This document shows, in pieces, positions 1 through 11,499 of a stretch of 64,000 nt of DNA. The notes below the pieces were generated by a model. It made no database searches. It was given only the letters and a program-made list of their open reading frames with translations, and was not told the origin of the DNA. This DNA comes from Calcarisporiella thermophila CBS 279.70. Taxonomy: Eukaryota; Calcarisporiellomycota. Made by a program: the position numbers and the translations under genes. How positions within the stretch are numbered: the stretch's first letter is position 1; the number at the start of each line of letters is the position of its first letter. The stretch is from NCBI RefSeq assembly GCF_041956535.1, contig NW_027192216.1, positions 76,274-140,273 of the forward strand, written 5' to 3'.

Positions 1-324
1 AAAGAGCAATGGGTACAAGCACAGAGGAAAAAAGCACAGAGGAAAAAAAATGGAGATAGATTCAAGCACTATTCACCACCTCCTTCACCACTGCCAAGCT
101 CAAACGTAAAGGTGAATTTTGATTCAACCACCCTACCGTTGCCATCTAGCCGGCAAACCTGTCCTGGGATATTCAGCCGACCGGGGCAATACCTCTAATT
201 CAACGTCTCTTTGAAACCGAGCATATTGGTGCCCCGATCCTGGCCAGAATTCACATCCACAACTAAGGAATGGGAAAAGGCCTGGATGTACATCCAAGCA
301 CGGCCAGCTCTCTGAACCCCGCTC

Positions 325-700
325 ATGCTCGCGGAACCTTGTAGAGCAAGTATAGCTAATCTGCAATACCTCAATTGCCACCCGAGGCGGACCCGCTGCA
401 ACACCTCAGAGGACATAATTCGCCATCCGTTTCTCAATTGCCCTGAGCTGATAGAGAGCTGCATCAATACCCTTGCAAGCCCCCAGAATACACAGGTGCC
501 GACTTTTAGGAGCCCTACACTTGAGAGTCTTACCCGGAGCTCCAACAGTGGTAAGACACGCGGCTCTTATCACTCTCGACTCCGAATTGTGGCAGATACG
601 CCGGGACCGCATCGCATTCCGCTTTGATAATACCCGATTCACTTACAAGACCATCACCACACAGGCTAAACACAATAATAAAATGTCAGAGGATCTGGAT
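325..700 (+). pseudogene. Decayed LINE (non-LTR retroelement) ORF2 C-terminus, copy 1
   Basis: A zinc-knuckle-like pattern Cys-x8-His-x4-Cys is readable at 397-441, with a further Cys seven residues upstream. This is the layout of the zf-RVT region that ends many non-LTR reverse transcriptases. About 45 codons further on, in another frame at roughly 571-690, comes a tail with the pattern DSxLWQ-x4-RI followed by aromatic residues. The same two blocks recur in the same order in copy 2 (2518-2843), so I read this as a frame-shifted relic of one element family. No polymerase core lies upstream in the window, so it is either 5'-truncated or continues off the left edge. Confidence 0.5.
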
Positions 701-1529
701 ATACGCGATCACGCAAGCGACAAGAATTCGAACAACTCCGGTGCAGGTGGTATACACAGAAGGTGTCGTTTGAAGGAGCTATTGGTGCCACGCCGACTAT
801 GGGATGATAGAATAACCCATTGCTTTCATTTACCCCTTTTTCACCTTTTTGCCTTCTTTGCATCTAAGGCTCCTTTTCTTTTACCTAGTCTTTGATGTTC
901 ACTGTCACCGCATCGCAGAACTGCAAATCTGCCTATACAATCGTCCTCATGATATCAATCAATGCAAATACCGCCTAGGCGTCCATCCAATCTTACTTTG
1001 TGCACTCGTTCGGGGTTTATTTTTTTGGATGCCATTAATTGTATTTTCAGTTACTTTTTTTTCATTCTTACTTAGCTCTTACCTCAATTGCTTGACTTTA
1101 TTAATGCAAAATATTTATATTCTCTCCTAGGAATGTAAAACCAATATGATATAAATTTTCAATACTAAAAAATATTTAATTGAAAGATTTAGCGATATCT
1201 GAACAGGGAGAAATTGACTGAAAATCCAGGACGAAACTCTAGTTTTTATAAGGATGCCTCCAAATAATAAACCGTAATCCCGTTGTAAAACCGTCATGTC
1301 GTGCGAACTCTTTTATGCTTCTCTCAGCTTGTCTATCTCAATCTATTTCCCTCCCCCTTGTATATATTATGCATTTTCTTTCTATTACGTTATGGCGTAA
1401 CTATTTTTCCCATATATTTTCTTCTCATTTCGCTGGTCTAAACACCCAAGCGAATCAGAAAATAGAATTCTTAGATGGTGTATCATGCAGCACAAGCCAG
1501 TAATAGCAAGAATTGCCTAACAAATTGAC

Positions 1530-1690
1530 CAGTCCAGTCCTATCTGCCAGCAGGAAGGGATAGATATCATAGGACACATCTTATTTGGATGTGCAAGAAT
1601 TGACCATATTTAAGAATGGTATGGTAGACTTCGTGTAATGATCCTATTTGAACACAAGATATACATCCCGATATACAAACAACGCTTCGA
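1530..1690 (+). pseudogene. Decayed LINE C-terminal zinc-knuckle fragment, copy 3
   Basis: A Cys-x9-His-x4-Cys pattern at 1545-1592 (beginning CQQEG, with the His in IGHILF) resembles the zf-RVT motif of non-LTR elements. A stop codon follows shortly after. It is more divergent than copies 1 and 2 and may come from another family. No DSxLWQ tail block is visible behind it. Confidence 0.35.
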
Positions 1691-2517
1691 AAACCAAGAA
1701 GAAACATAAGAGCAAAGGAAAACACGTTTTCATGCCCCTACAAGATATCAGGATCCGGATCATATAAAAGAGTATGGTTTAAATAGTGATGAACAACCAA
1801 GGGCATGTTGATATCGTTTTCAAATGTATCCTCTATCCGAATCACTTCTTTGCAAGCAAATGACACTATGGGCACAAAGGAATAAGAACGAATTAGATTT
1901 CAAGCATAGATCCTTTCTTTTTTTTCTTATCTCTTGGTATCCTGTACTTAAAAACCCTGTCTTGCTGTGTTTTCTTTCATTTTTGTAATTTATTTTAAAT
2001 AAAACAAGGACGCAAATACACCCAAAATGGGAAATAGAAACTGAAGTTGGAAGCGAAATCTTTGATGGTCTATGAGCAGGACTATCATATATGAAATTAT
2101 GATTCAGTTCAGGGTTGCCTCCAGATATCAGACTAAAACTGTAAAAAAACTGACTTGCCTTAGGAGCTCTACCCATTCTCCTCTCTCAAATTTATTTCGT
2201 TTTCTTTTTAATTTTAATCTTAGACTTACATCAACTTCATTTATTCCTCTTACACTCTCCATCGTTATGTATTTTTAACAAAGGATCATGCCAATATTGG
2301 ATTTTTAAAGTCATTTTATTTCCTCTTCTTTTTCTATTCTTTTCTTTAATTTTTTGGCTCTTTCCCTATTCCCTCTACTCATTTTAATGTAGGCTAGAAA
2401 ATGTTGCCTGGATGATTATGGCGTAGAAGCTACCCTCCTCTTTATAGTAGAATAGGATATTTTGCAATAAAGATATTTTGTCAAAATAAAAACATCCTGA
2501 AGCCGAAGTATACCTGC

Positions 2518-2843
2518 TGCAACACCTCGAGAGACACAACTCTACACACATTCTTTGAATGCTCTGAATTTACGCCAATGTGGTAATGGGCAGTGTATAC
2601 ACCATTGCGAATCCTTAAACACCTAGATGCTAGCCGGTAAGAATCTCATAATAAGAGACTTACCTGAATTTTCAAATATTGTAATGCTTGTTGCTCAATT
2701 ATATTGACTCGGCACTCTGGCAAACACACCAGCACCGCATTGAAACCCACTTTCATAGCATTCTGGCTTCTTCCGAGTCTCTCATTAGCCGGGCCAAATT
2801 CGATATCGAAGAGAATATAGGAACGGAATTGGTAAGAGCATGA
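2518..2843 (+). pseudogene. Decayed LINE C-terminus, copy 2
   Basis: The pattern Cys-x8-His-x4-Cys is at 2518-2562, and its first residues (CNTS) match copy 1, followed by a Trp and a stop. At 2697-2843 the tail block reads YIDSALWQTHQHRIETHF, which parallels the copy 1 tail in the spacing DSxLWQ-x4-RI. The two blocks are in different frames, so this is a dead copy. AT-rich DNA follows up to the Tc1-type insertion. Confidence 0.5.
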
Positions 2844-3355
2844 AGTAGGCGTGAGAACGAACAATTCTAAAGCAGGCGGTGACAACAAGATGCGATGATA
2901 AATAAAGCACCTGATGAGGTGCTGTTTTGATATGAGTTAATAAATTCTCCATCGCCAATATCCCGGTATTTTATTTTACTAGTTTATGTAATTATTGCCA
3001 TCAGGAAAAAGTAGACGATCATATCATCGAACAATGGGCGGAGAGATAGCTCGATGGGGAATACAGAAGCTACATCGACAGACACTCAAAAGCAAGGAGA
3101 AGCCCGTGGTTACAATATCATATATTCTTACTTTCCTACTATTTCTATCTCATTCATTTTCTCTTATTTTTCTCTCTCTCCCCAATTTTTTTCTTATTTT
3201 GTGATAAATTAAGATAAATCGTTGAAATCCTAGTGCTAATGAATGTTTGTTGGCTTCAAAATAAGAACCTAAAGGAAGATTTGAAAGAAGACCTTGAGGT
3301 GCTCACCAAAGGCAGAGAATCCTTCAACAACACATACAACGACGCAATGTATCTA

Positions 3356-3538
3356 CAGCCGACCACAAAAACATAGTCACAGATGGATATATTTTGTTAA
3401 AATCAAATTATTTCAGTAGCTCCTTTCAAGGGAACACTGAAAATATGTTGAGAAAAATCTACAGCTCCACACTATATTCAGAGGTATATGCCACCCTGGC
3501 TTAAAGAAAGAAAACCGTTTTACCGGGGTACTGAATTT
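3356..3538 (+). repeat. Left terminal inverted repeat of the Tc1-type element
   Basis: These ~183 bp read as the reverse complement of 4799-4981. Both arms share blocks such as the CAGCC tip, a stretch containing AAAAACATAGTCACA, CTTTCAAGGGAACA, CAGAGGTATATGC and the inner end GGGGTACTGAATTT. By eye roughly four in five positions agree, with several mismatches and short indels in the middle. Confidence 0.85.
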
Positions 3539-3691
3539 GAAAAAATGCATATCTATATTTTGCCGTTTTTTGGATTATGGTACCATTTTGATGTTTGAAC
3601 GCTCTTTGTTCATATATTTGATATTATTCTCTCGCTTCTCGTTTATTAAAACGACTTAATCACTACTTGTGATTTTTAATCAAAAATTAAA

Positions 3692-4717
3692 ATGAAGCCT
3701 CTTTCAAACGAGATTCGCGCTAGCATAATTCAGCTCGCAAAGGTGGGAAAATCTTCTTATCAAATCGCCAATGCGTTGGACATTCATTTCACTACAGCAG
3801 CCAAGATTGTAAGAGAAGAAGTAATGCGACGCCCCGATCTTAATAGACGACCCGCTGGCCGCCCTCGTATTTTGAGTAAGAGAGAAGAGAGAAAGATAGT
3901 GACATTGATGACATCGGGTCAGTGCAAAAACTCAACCGATGTGAGAAAATTTTTTAAAGAGGAATACAACAGAGAATTGACCGCTGATACCGTGAGAAGG
4001 GTAATCCAAAGAGAAGAAGTGCTGACTCGAGTGCTCCCAAAGAAACCTCTTCTCTCAGCTGCGCACCGTAGACGTCCCCTGGAGTTCGCGAGAAAGCATA
4101 TAAATTGGACTGTGGAAGATTGGAAACGAGTAATGTTTTCCGATGAGACTAAATTAACGTTTACGAATTTAACAGGAAAGCAATACTACTACAAGCGCAA
4201 GGGAGAACCGCTTCGTAGTAGACATATCCAACCCACAATGAAACAGACAGGAAATGGAGTGATGGCGTGGAGTTGCGTTACTGATCATGGCGTGGGAAAT
4301 CTGCACCGTATCGATGGGGCGCTCAACGCTGCACTATATTTTACCATCCTTTCTGAAGACTACCTAGGGTCTTTGAAGCATTATGGGATCAATAAGTCGA
4401 GAGTGATATTCCAGCATGACAATGATCCAAAGCACACCGCTAAAGTTACGAAAGAATGGTTGAATAACAATGGAATAAGCGTTCTAGAATGGCCCCCGCA
4501 GTCTCCCGATTTGAACATTATAGAGCATGTCTGGGGCGAGTTGAAGCGAAAGCTCAGTAACTATTCAAAAATGCCAAGGAATAAGGACGAAATATGGGAA
4601 AGAGCAGAAAAGGAGTGGAAAGAGATAGAGCCAGAATACATTAACAAGCTCTATGCAAGCACGCCAGAGAGGATCCGTGCTGCCGTTTCAGCCAAGGGAG
4701 GGCATACAAAGTATTAG
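3692..4717 (+). CDS. Tc1/mariner transposase (DD34E)
   Basis: This is a 341-residue single-exon transposase, the full length usual for Tc1-type enzymes. The N-terminus has two helix-turn-helix segments (about residues 5-45 and 62-110) for terminal-repeat binding, separated by a GRPR motif (56-59). The catalytic triad reads D151 (FSDETK), D243 (FQHDNDPKH) and E278 (NIIEHVW), with 34 residues between the second Asp and the Glu. The SPDLN motif before the Glu is classical for the family. It would act in the nucleus by cut-and-paste on TA sites. There is no stop, frameshift or missing key residue, so it may be active. The start is the first ATG downstream of the left repeat. Confidence 0.93.
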   Translation: MKPLSNEIRASIIQLAKVGKSSYQIANALDIHFTTAAKIVREEVMRRPDLNRRPAGRPRILSKREERKIVTLMTSGQCKNSTDVRKFFKEEYNRELTADTVRRVIQREEVLTRVLPKKPLLSAAHRRRPLEFARKHINWTVEDWKRVMFSDETKLTFTNLTGKQYYYKRKGEPLRSRHIQPTMKQTGNGVMAWSCVTDHGVGNLHRIDGALNAALYFTILSEDYLGSLKHYGINKSRVIFQHDNDPKHTAKVTKEWLNNNGISVLEWPPQSPDLNIIEHVWGELKRKLSNYSKMPRNKDEIWERAEKEWKEIEPEYINKLYASTPERIRAAVSAKGGHTKY

Positions 4718-4798
4718 TAAATAAACACACAAAATTCGATTTTTCAATAATGTACCTATAATTCAAAAAACAGCATAATGTAGTTATGCACATTTTTA

Positions 4799-4981
4799 AA
4801 TTCAGTACCCCAGTGAACCAGTATTTCTCCTTTAGTCTAGGGTAGCATATACCTCTGTAACTAGTGTAGGGGTCGCGGTTTTATTTCAACATACTTTCAC
4901 TGTTCCCTTGAAAGAGGTTATTGAAATATAGAGATTTTAACAAAATATATCGATTTGTGACTATGTTTTTGCGGTTGGCTG
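4799..4981 (-). repeat. Right terminal inverted repeat of the Tc1-type element
   Basis: Mirror partner of 3356-3538, ending GGCTG next to the TA duplication at 4982-4983. The inner edge AAATTCAGTACCCC matches the reverse complement of the left arm's inner edge. Confidence 0.85.
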
Positions 4982-4983
4982 TA

Positions 4984-6338
4984 ACAATTTGATCAGGCAA
5001 GCCCATGTTACAAAAGATACGGGGATAAATAAATAGATATCAAGGAACATGCCATCTCTGAGCTTCGTAGATTTTTGGATCTGATTATCTGGTCATTTTA
5101 TGCAGGTTCTAGGATTCTCAACCGGTATGAAATCCCTGGGAATAACGAGGAAATGTAAGATAGAGTACTACAGGAATGCACGTTTCCACGCAAGATTATT
5201 AATCTGCAATATTAGCATTGTAGCAGTCGTGGAGTGTAGCTAAGAGCGTGAGGGCACCAGCTGCTAAGTTATTTTCTCTCCAATTAGTTTCTCATGGTCT
5301 ACAAGCAGCTAAAATATATTTACTATATGATTTTCACACATTTCTACTTTCAGGCTAATTCATTTATCAACACTACATCACATTATTTGACATAGATTAA
5401 TCATCTCCTTAACCTATGAGTTATACAGAGTAGAAATGAAAACTTGGTTTAAAACGGGAGATATCTAGTATTCATCAGTAAAGTATGTGGGGTGGTAGAA
5501 ACTCATCATGTTAACTTTATGCTGAACATTATAAACTAATATGCCAGGATCTGTAAATACTATCCAGAATACATAGACGCATGCGAAAACTTAGATTAAG
5601 ACTTAAGTTACCCTACTTATGTTTGTACATCTCTGGTTCGATTTTATTCTTTGCCATCTACTCCAATATGATATACACATAAGAATGGCGTCATTATTCC
5701 AATTTGCATCTATTCATAGATTTAACTTTGAAGGCATATAACATGGAATCCTGTCCCAATAAATAAGAATGATTATGCAGGATTCATTTTATAAGCGCCA
5801 CTTCCTTGTGAGCACTATTTGGATATCGTTTTCATTTACATTTACAATGACTCTAATACACATTCAAAGGTCAATTTTAATGAGCTAGCAAAAAGTGGAA
5901 CCGTGAGAAAAAACACAAGAAAAAACGCGGAGACAATTAATGGCATCTCTATTCTAAGTGTCGGACAGAGAGGAGCCAACTCCAAGCACTCTCTCTCAAT
6001 ATGGGAAGGATGCGATTGGTGGTACCAAAATTTGATACAAAAGCCGAAGAAGATTCTAGTACACCCTATTTTATGCTTAAGTGGAGACCCGAGCAGAGCA
6101 GCCCGATAGAAAATGGCCAATTTCAGAGTACTGAAAGCCGGTTGGCTAATAAGCAGACCATTGCTGGGTCTTGCTTAGCGGACAAGCAAATTCGAATAAC
6201 TCTTGCTAATCATTACAAGGCTGACATCGCCGGAAAAACATAAATTTAAAAGACAGACGCGATGGTGACAGAGTGAAGAGCCGGGAACTTTCTTCGCAGT
6301 TCTTTCTCTCTGACTCCTCTTCTTTAAACACTGATGCT
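4984..6338. other. AT-rich intergenic region
   Basis: No supported gene. Open frames around 5819-6243 lack an ATG start or a recognisable protein. This is the right flank of the transposon and the promoter side of the MFS transporter gene. Confidence 0.6.
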
Positions 6339-8219
6339 ATGTCGATGGCAGGCGGACATCCTATGGTTTGTAATTCGAACTATGCCCACCAGCAATTGAA
6401 TGACACTTCTCATTCTACAGCTGCACCAGACCCGGCATCCACCCACGATGTCTCCTCAAGGAAAATCCGAGCTAAATCGGAGGAATTCGCTGAGGATGGC
6501 GCCAGCATCATCAGGAGCGAGCGATCCACTGTGGTGTCCATGTATAATGAGAAGGCTGAGGACGCCTCGACTGTTATAAGTACAGAAGAGATTAAAGAGA
6601 ATAAGATTAACAAAATTTTGGAGGAGGCCCATCCCATAGATCAGAATGCACAAGAGGATGTTTCAGCGTTAATAGATAGTCCTAGGGGATGGTTTGTGGT
6701 CCTTAGTGCTTTCCTAGCGTAAGTTTTGATATCCAGAATGCCTCCTTTCCCTAATGTACTACTATTCTTTCTTCCTATTTACCAGAAATGTATATTGCTT
6801 CGGATGTACATACTTATGGGTAGGTGTTATCTTGTCCATGTTTATTTTTGATGTTGCGTGTCAATTGGATGTGATACTCATTCTAGGCCATGTTGTCATA
6901 GGGGATATACCAAGAGCACTACCTCACAATTGTGTTTCCCGGAGAATACTCGACTCTCCAGATTTCTTTTGTCGGCTCTCTTGCAACTGCTCTACTGCTC
7001 TCTTTTGGAGTGTTCATAGAACCAATCATTCATCTACTAGGCCATAGAGGCACTGTCCTTTTGGGCGCATTCTTTTGTGTCGTAGGCTATATCCTTTGCA
7101 GTTTTGCGACCACGCTGTGGCAGATCTTTTTAACGCAAGGCTTAATCTTAGGCACAGGGTATTCCCTTGCATTCTTTCCCACCATCACTCTGCCGCCTCA
7201 GTAAGTAGGAAGCTGTTTTGCATATCCCTTGCCTCCCACCTGAAAGTGTCTCAACATCTTTTCCGTTAAAGGTGGTTTAACCGACGTCGCGGACTTGCCA
7301 CCGGTATAGCAATGTCCGGAGGCGGAATAGGCGGCCTCGCCTTCTCCCCTCTAATACAAAGGATCATTGAACTCCATGGCTACCGTTGGTCGCTTCGCAC
7401 GCTTGCCTTGATTGGTTTGATCTTGCTCTCTGTGTCCGCCTTCTTGGCTCGTCCCCTTAATGTACGGCCGCCAAAACGAAAGAAGGTGTTCGACTCGAAA
7501 GTAGTGGACAAAAAGGTTGGATTATTGTTGGGCATGGGATTTTTTGTGAGTTTTGGTGAGTACACACATCTTGAGGCTAGTCCAACCGGTGTTACTGACT
7601 TTGCAATGTCAATGAAGGGTTTATTGCGCCGTTTTTCTTTTTGAACGGATATTCCCAATTTATTGGGCTTTCACCGGCTCTGGCTGCAACGCTCACTGGC
7701 TGTATGAGCGGGGTTAATTCGGTTGCACGTATTCTAATCGGCTTCTTTGCTGATTACTTGTAAGTCGAGAATGGATAGGGTTGGGGGATGCAAATGTTCT
7801 AACGCATCCTGTTCTCATTATTTTTGTATAGCGGAAGAGTCAACGCACTCCTTTGGTGTAACTTTTTAGCCGGAGTAGTCACCATGCTTGTATGGCCTTT
7901 GTCCACGAATCTCAGTGTTTTGATCATCTTCGTCATTTTGTATGGGTCGTTTGGTGGAGGATATGCGTCGCTGCTTCCCGTGGTCATTGCGGATATTGTC
8001 CCGCGAGAGCATATCACAGCAAGTGTAGGGATGATATACTCTATTTCTTGCTTTGGATATCTGTTTGGCACGCCCATCGCAGGCGCCCTGTTGGATGCTA
8101 ACGACAGGAAAAACTATGTGCCCGTTGCTGAGTACACGGGGAGTATGACATTGCTTGCCTCGTTTTTCTTACTGGCGCTCCGTCTAATGCTGGGGAAAAA
8201 CATCTTCAAGAAGTTATAA
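6339..8219 (+). CDS. MFS transporter, monocarboxylate-transporter-like (MCT family)
   Basis: Exons 6339-6718, 6786-6819, 6902-7200, 7272-7555, 7618-7759 and 7832-8219 join in phase to a 508-residue protein. The first ~120 residues are hydrophilic and cytosolic; the first membrane segment begins at RGWFVVLSAF. About twelve hydrophobic segments follow. The loop motif QWFNRRRGLATGIAMSGGG is characteristic of the fungal/animal monocarboxylate-transporter branch of the major facilitator superfamily, as is the early YQEHYL block. It would move a small organic acid or similar solute across a membrane; the substrate cannot be told from sequence. The start is the first in-frame ATG (another ATG three codons on); the same frame is open without ATG back to about 6273. 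Exon 2 is only 34 nt. Confidence 0.85.
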
Positions 8220-8535
8220 AGGATAGAAAGGAAAAGGCACTACCGTGCACTAGATCTGGCCTCACTTTTATCTTATGCTGTGAATATAATTTTGGAATTC
8301 ATTAATTAACTTATTATGTCGGTATTAATATATTGAATAATCTAAATAAAAATTAAATTGTCATGTCACGGCTGTGGTATTATGGTAGTGGATAAAAGGA
8401 ATGTCGCATAGGGATTAATAAAGAAAATAACAAATGTGAACAATTTACAAAAGAAATCGACAATTAAACTAATATAAATATATATATACGGAAAAAAAAA
8501 TAATCGCCATCTAATCGTGCGCTAAATGTACAGTG
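8220..8535. other. Convergent intergenic region
   Basis: AT-rich 3' flanks of the MFS gene (+) and the RAD60-like gene (-). No gene is seen. The short (TA)-rich run at about 8471-8490 is the only structure. Confidence 0.6.
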
Positions 8536-10311
8536 TTAGTTTTCTACCTTAACGAACAACATATCCCCATCCTCCAACTCAGATTTGGCGATCTCTAGGC
8601 TAGGATCCAGTCCCTCGCCCTCGAAGCTTAGAGAGACTCGCATAGAATCGGGTATTCCCTTTATCTGTATATATTTTCCTACAATGGCTCCCACCGTCGT
8701 ATTCATTTTCACCTTGAGCTTGATGTCCTCACCGCCTTTGTCTCGGAGCTTGAGGATTCCCCAGTGTTCATTTCCTCTATTGCCTGTAGTGGCGGCGGAT
8801 CCACCAACATTGTTTTGCTGAGGAAGACTATTCAACTCAGGCTGCTGAGGTTCATATCCGGCCTCGTTTTCGCGTGCAAACCGCTCCTCCAGATCTTTCA
8901 TCTTCTGTTGCTGCATTATTTCGTAGATGTCTTTAAAAAATGCAACTAACATAGAATGCATAGATTTGAAAAATAGTCAAACTCACTTAGTTTTAGTAAA
9001 ATAATGAAATAGTTCACACTAGGACCACATACACACTTCGACTTTCTCTGGCATGTCCAAGCTATCTGGCGTCCCACTCGAAAAAATCCTGGTACCTTGG
9101 TAGACGAGGACTATCTGCTCACGGGTCAAACCCATTCTTTCGCAATAGTTTGAATAGATTTTTTCAAATTGGTGATTCTAATCCCGAACAACACAGTGTC
9201 CATATAATTAAACCGTCCATAGGAATTAAAATGTATTTTTTATAAGACTTACCGAATAAACATAATATCTCACAGGCTTTAAAAGTTTGGGCATCCTAAC
9301 CATTCGGTGCGGAAACATCGTTTGATAGTTGGCACTTGTGTTCTCGTTCATTATGACTTTGATCGAGATTTTCCGAGGATTTTTATTGTCATTATGAGCA
9401 TGTAGTAATAAGTCCGAGTAGTTATTATTTTGAGAGGAGCCGGTCTCATCCTTATGTCTTCCTGTTGTCGGCGTCAAACCTCGCGTGGTTTCCGCTATCG
9501 AGAGTAATTCAGGATCGAGCTCAGAGGAGGGTAAGAAATCTAATTGACTGGGCGGGGCACTGGGTTCGAATTCGTTACTACTCGTACTGAATTGAGAGTC
9601 CAGTTTTGATCTAAAGGAATAAGGATGAGTATAGGGAGTACGCCGTATTTTTTTGAGAGCTATGCATATACCTGTAAAGTAGAAGGATAGTCTCCATTTG
9701 ATCTTGTGATATTGCAGGAGGCGAGGGTACCAAGAGCTCTTGGTCATTTTCAACTTCAGCATTTGATAGGTCCATAGGTGGCGAATTTGGTTGATCCGTG
9801 GTCTCATCGCTATCATCTTCAATGGTGCTAAAAACGAAGATTCAAAATAAATTAGTCATTAATGACTGAATGAATAGAAAAGTCAATCCCACATTATATT
9901 CGCCGATTCAGTAACCTCTTCGCTATGACGAGCTCGCTTTGCTGTTTTGCCTTTATCCTCTTTTTCCCCTCCAGGCTGGACAGCATGTCTGCTTCGCTCA
10001 TCTTCCTCATCTGACGAAGATATGACCAGATAATGCTTCGTCGCTGTAAATATCCGGAAAAGTTACTTTGTTAATTGTGTCCCTTATGCTGGCATGAGCC
10101 TATCATACCCACCTATACTTTTACCATCCGATTCGCGCCGAAATAGAGGATTGTGTGAGAAAAAAGCAAAATCGTCTTCTAACCGTGACGGTCGGGCTGC
10201 ATCAGGAGATGCGGTCAGGTTGGAGTTGCTCGATTTGGAAGGCGTTCGCGTTAGTCGGCGTGGTTTTATTTTAGGACGATTAACAGATGATGTCTCGTCC
10301 AAGTCTGACAT
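8536..10311 (-). CDS. RAD60/ESC2/NIP45-like protein with tandem SUMO-like domains
   Basis: Minus-strand exons 10113-10311, 9893-10043, 9672-9827, 9610-9253, 9177-9033 and 8945-8536 give 472 residues. The N-terminal third is basic and Ser-rich; an acidic block (VISSSDEEDE) near residue 75 fits a SUMO-interacting motif. Two SUMO-like domains end the protein: SLD1 at about 250-345 (KISIKVIMN ... GLTREQIVLVYQGTRIF) and SLD2 at about 400-472 (ILKLRDKGGEDIKLKVK ... ELEDGDMLFVKVEN). Known RAD60/ESC2 proteins work with the SMC5/6 complex and the SUMO machinery in replication-fork repair. SLD2 has no C-terminal Gly-Gly, so it is not conjugated, as expected. The donor of intron 2 is non-standard (GTGGGA), but phase and family length support it. 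Confidence 0.85.
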
Positions 10312-10606
10312 GACGGCGATATTTGTCTTGGAACACTGCTCAATAACAACTCTAGAAATCGGCTAGTGAGCTAATCAACGCTAATTGTAAAAGTGTGTCA
10401 AGACTCTAGATAGAAGTGTATTTGCTCATTGTGGCTTTGCAATTTTAAAAGGGAGTTTTGGAAGCGTTTCAAGAGACACAAAGGATGCATTGCCCAATTG
10501 ATGTCCATTGTGCATAGTAAGCTCTTTACCCAGCATATTACCCAGCTGACACGCAGTATTTGGACATAGCACACCGAACACATCTCTCTTCCTTCTCTCT
10601 TGCGTC

Positions 10607-11316
10607 ATGGTCGATAAAGCAGTGTCGAACATGGACAGACTTACTCAACTGCAAAATTCTATCGATCAAGTAATTGACTCCAATGTTTTTTTTTTTGAGT
10701 AATCCTAATACCAAGCTCCCTCATCCCTGTTAGTTAGCGCGTCAATTTATTGCCAGCATCTCCTATTTACATGACAAATCTTCCCTGGTGCAACTAAATC
10801 CATCCATTCCTGTTGATAGCTCTGGTAAGATCTGAGCTGTAGAAGGCAATATTTAGTGAGTGGAGAGAGGCTTATATGCTTCTATTTTCAGCAGGAACAA
10901 ACCCTGATCCTTCCGAAGTCTTCAATCGTAATATTTCCACTTTTCTATGTTTTAATTTGCCAGCGCTTAATCTTGAGCTGTAGAAAATACCCGTGAGCTT
11001 GCCACCGACATTTGCAAAAAAGCAAAAGAGATCGATGCACTCATCGAGGCACTACCAGGCATTGACCGCACAGAGGCCGACCAAATTAAAATGCTGGAAG
11101 AGGTTGAAGCGCAGAACGTGGAAGCCAACCGGGAGCACCGAAAAGCAGTTGAGAGGGCAGGTGAGCAAACTTTGATAGAGGAATTCACGAATACCATGTT
11201 AAAAGTGGGAACCTATACTACTTCTTTGCGTAGAATCCCTTCTGAACCAGGTGACAACAGCGCTGCGTGCCATAGCAGACGACCAGAGCAAGTCGAGTCA
11301 GCAAGGGTTTGTATAG
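10607..11316 (+). CDS. MED21: Mediator complex subunit 21
   Basis: Exons 10607-10669, 10734-10824, 10892-10927, 10984-11160 and 11234-11316 give 149 residues, or 141 from the second ATG at 10631. The opening MDRLTQLQNSIDQLARQF is the conserved start of MED21/Srb7, which favours 10631 as the true start, although the upstream ATG is in frame. The rest is helical: a DICKKAKEIDALIEALPGID segment, then a coiled coil ending near LRAIADDQ. MED21 is an essential part of the Mediator middle module, which links activators to RNA polymerase II. The gene is head-to-head with the RAD60-like gene (about 295 bp apart) and converges on proteasome beta6. Exon 3 is only 36 nt. Confidence 0.88.
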
Positions 11317-11499
11317 AATTGGGAATTCATCGTGCTATTTTTGTAAATAAATATACTGTCATGGATACAGCCCATCCCTCCGCATGTATGTATTTATTTC
11401 ATATAATAACATTCGAAAGAAGAAGTAAAAGAGAAAAAGAGAAATGGAAACAGTTAAAAGAGAGAAAGAAAAACGAGAGCATGCAAAAGTTTTATATTT

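Larger units (their letters stand above)
1..3353. other. AT-rich repeat-bearing region without an intact gene
   Basis: No open frame here has a credible start, splice pattern or recognisable product. What it holds are three decayed LINE 3' ends, annotated separately, and AT-rich filler. The Tc1-type element follows directly at 3356. The longer open frames around 133-895 and 1820-2176 look like chance frames over retroelement debris. Confidence 0.6.
3356..4981 (+). mobile_element. Tc1/mariner-superfamily DNA transposon, apparently complete
   Basis: The element is 1,626 bp, bounded by inverted termini beginning CAGCC and flanked on both sides by the dinucleotide TA (3354-3355 and 4982-4983), the target duplication typical of Tc1/mariner. 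It carries one uninterrupted DD34E transposase gene (3692-4717) between long inverted repeats of about 183 bp. All parts needed for an autonomous copy are present. It sits in the repeat-rich left end, just downstream of a dead LINE copy. Confidence 0.9.

Noticed and set aside
5175-5235. Weak similarity to the LINE copy 1 region (shared GCAAG ... AATCTGCAATA)
   Set aside because: The match is short and no C-H-C block follows, so it is not enough to call a fourth copy.
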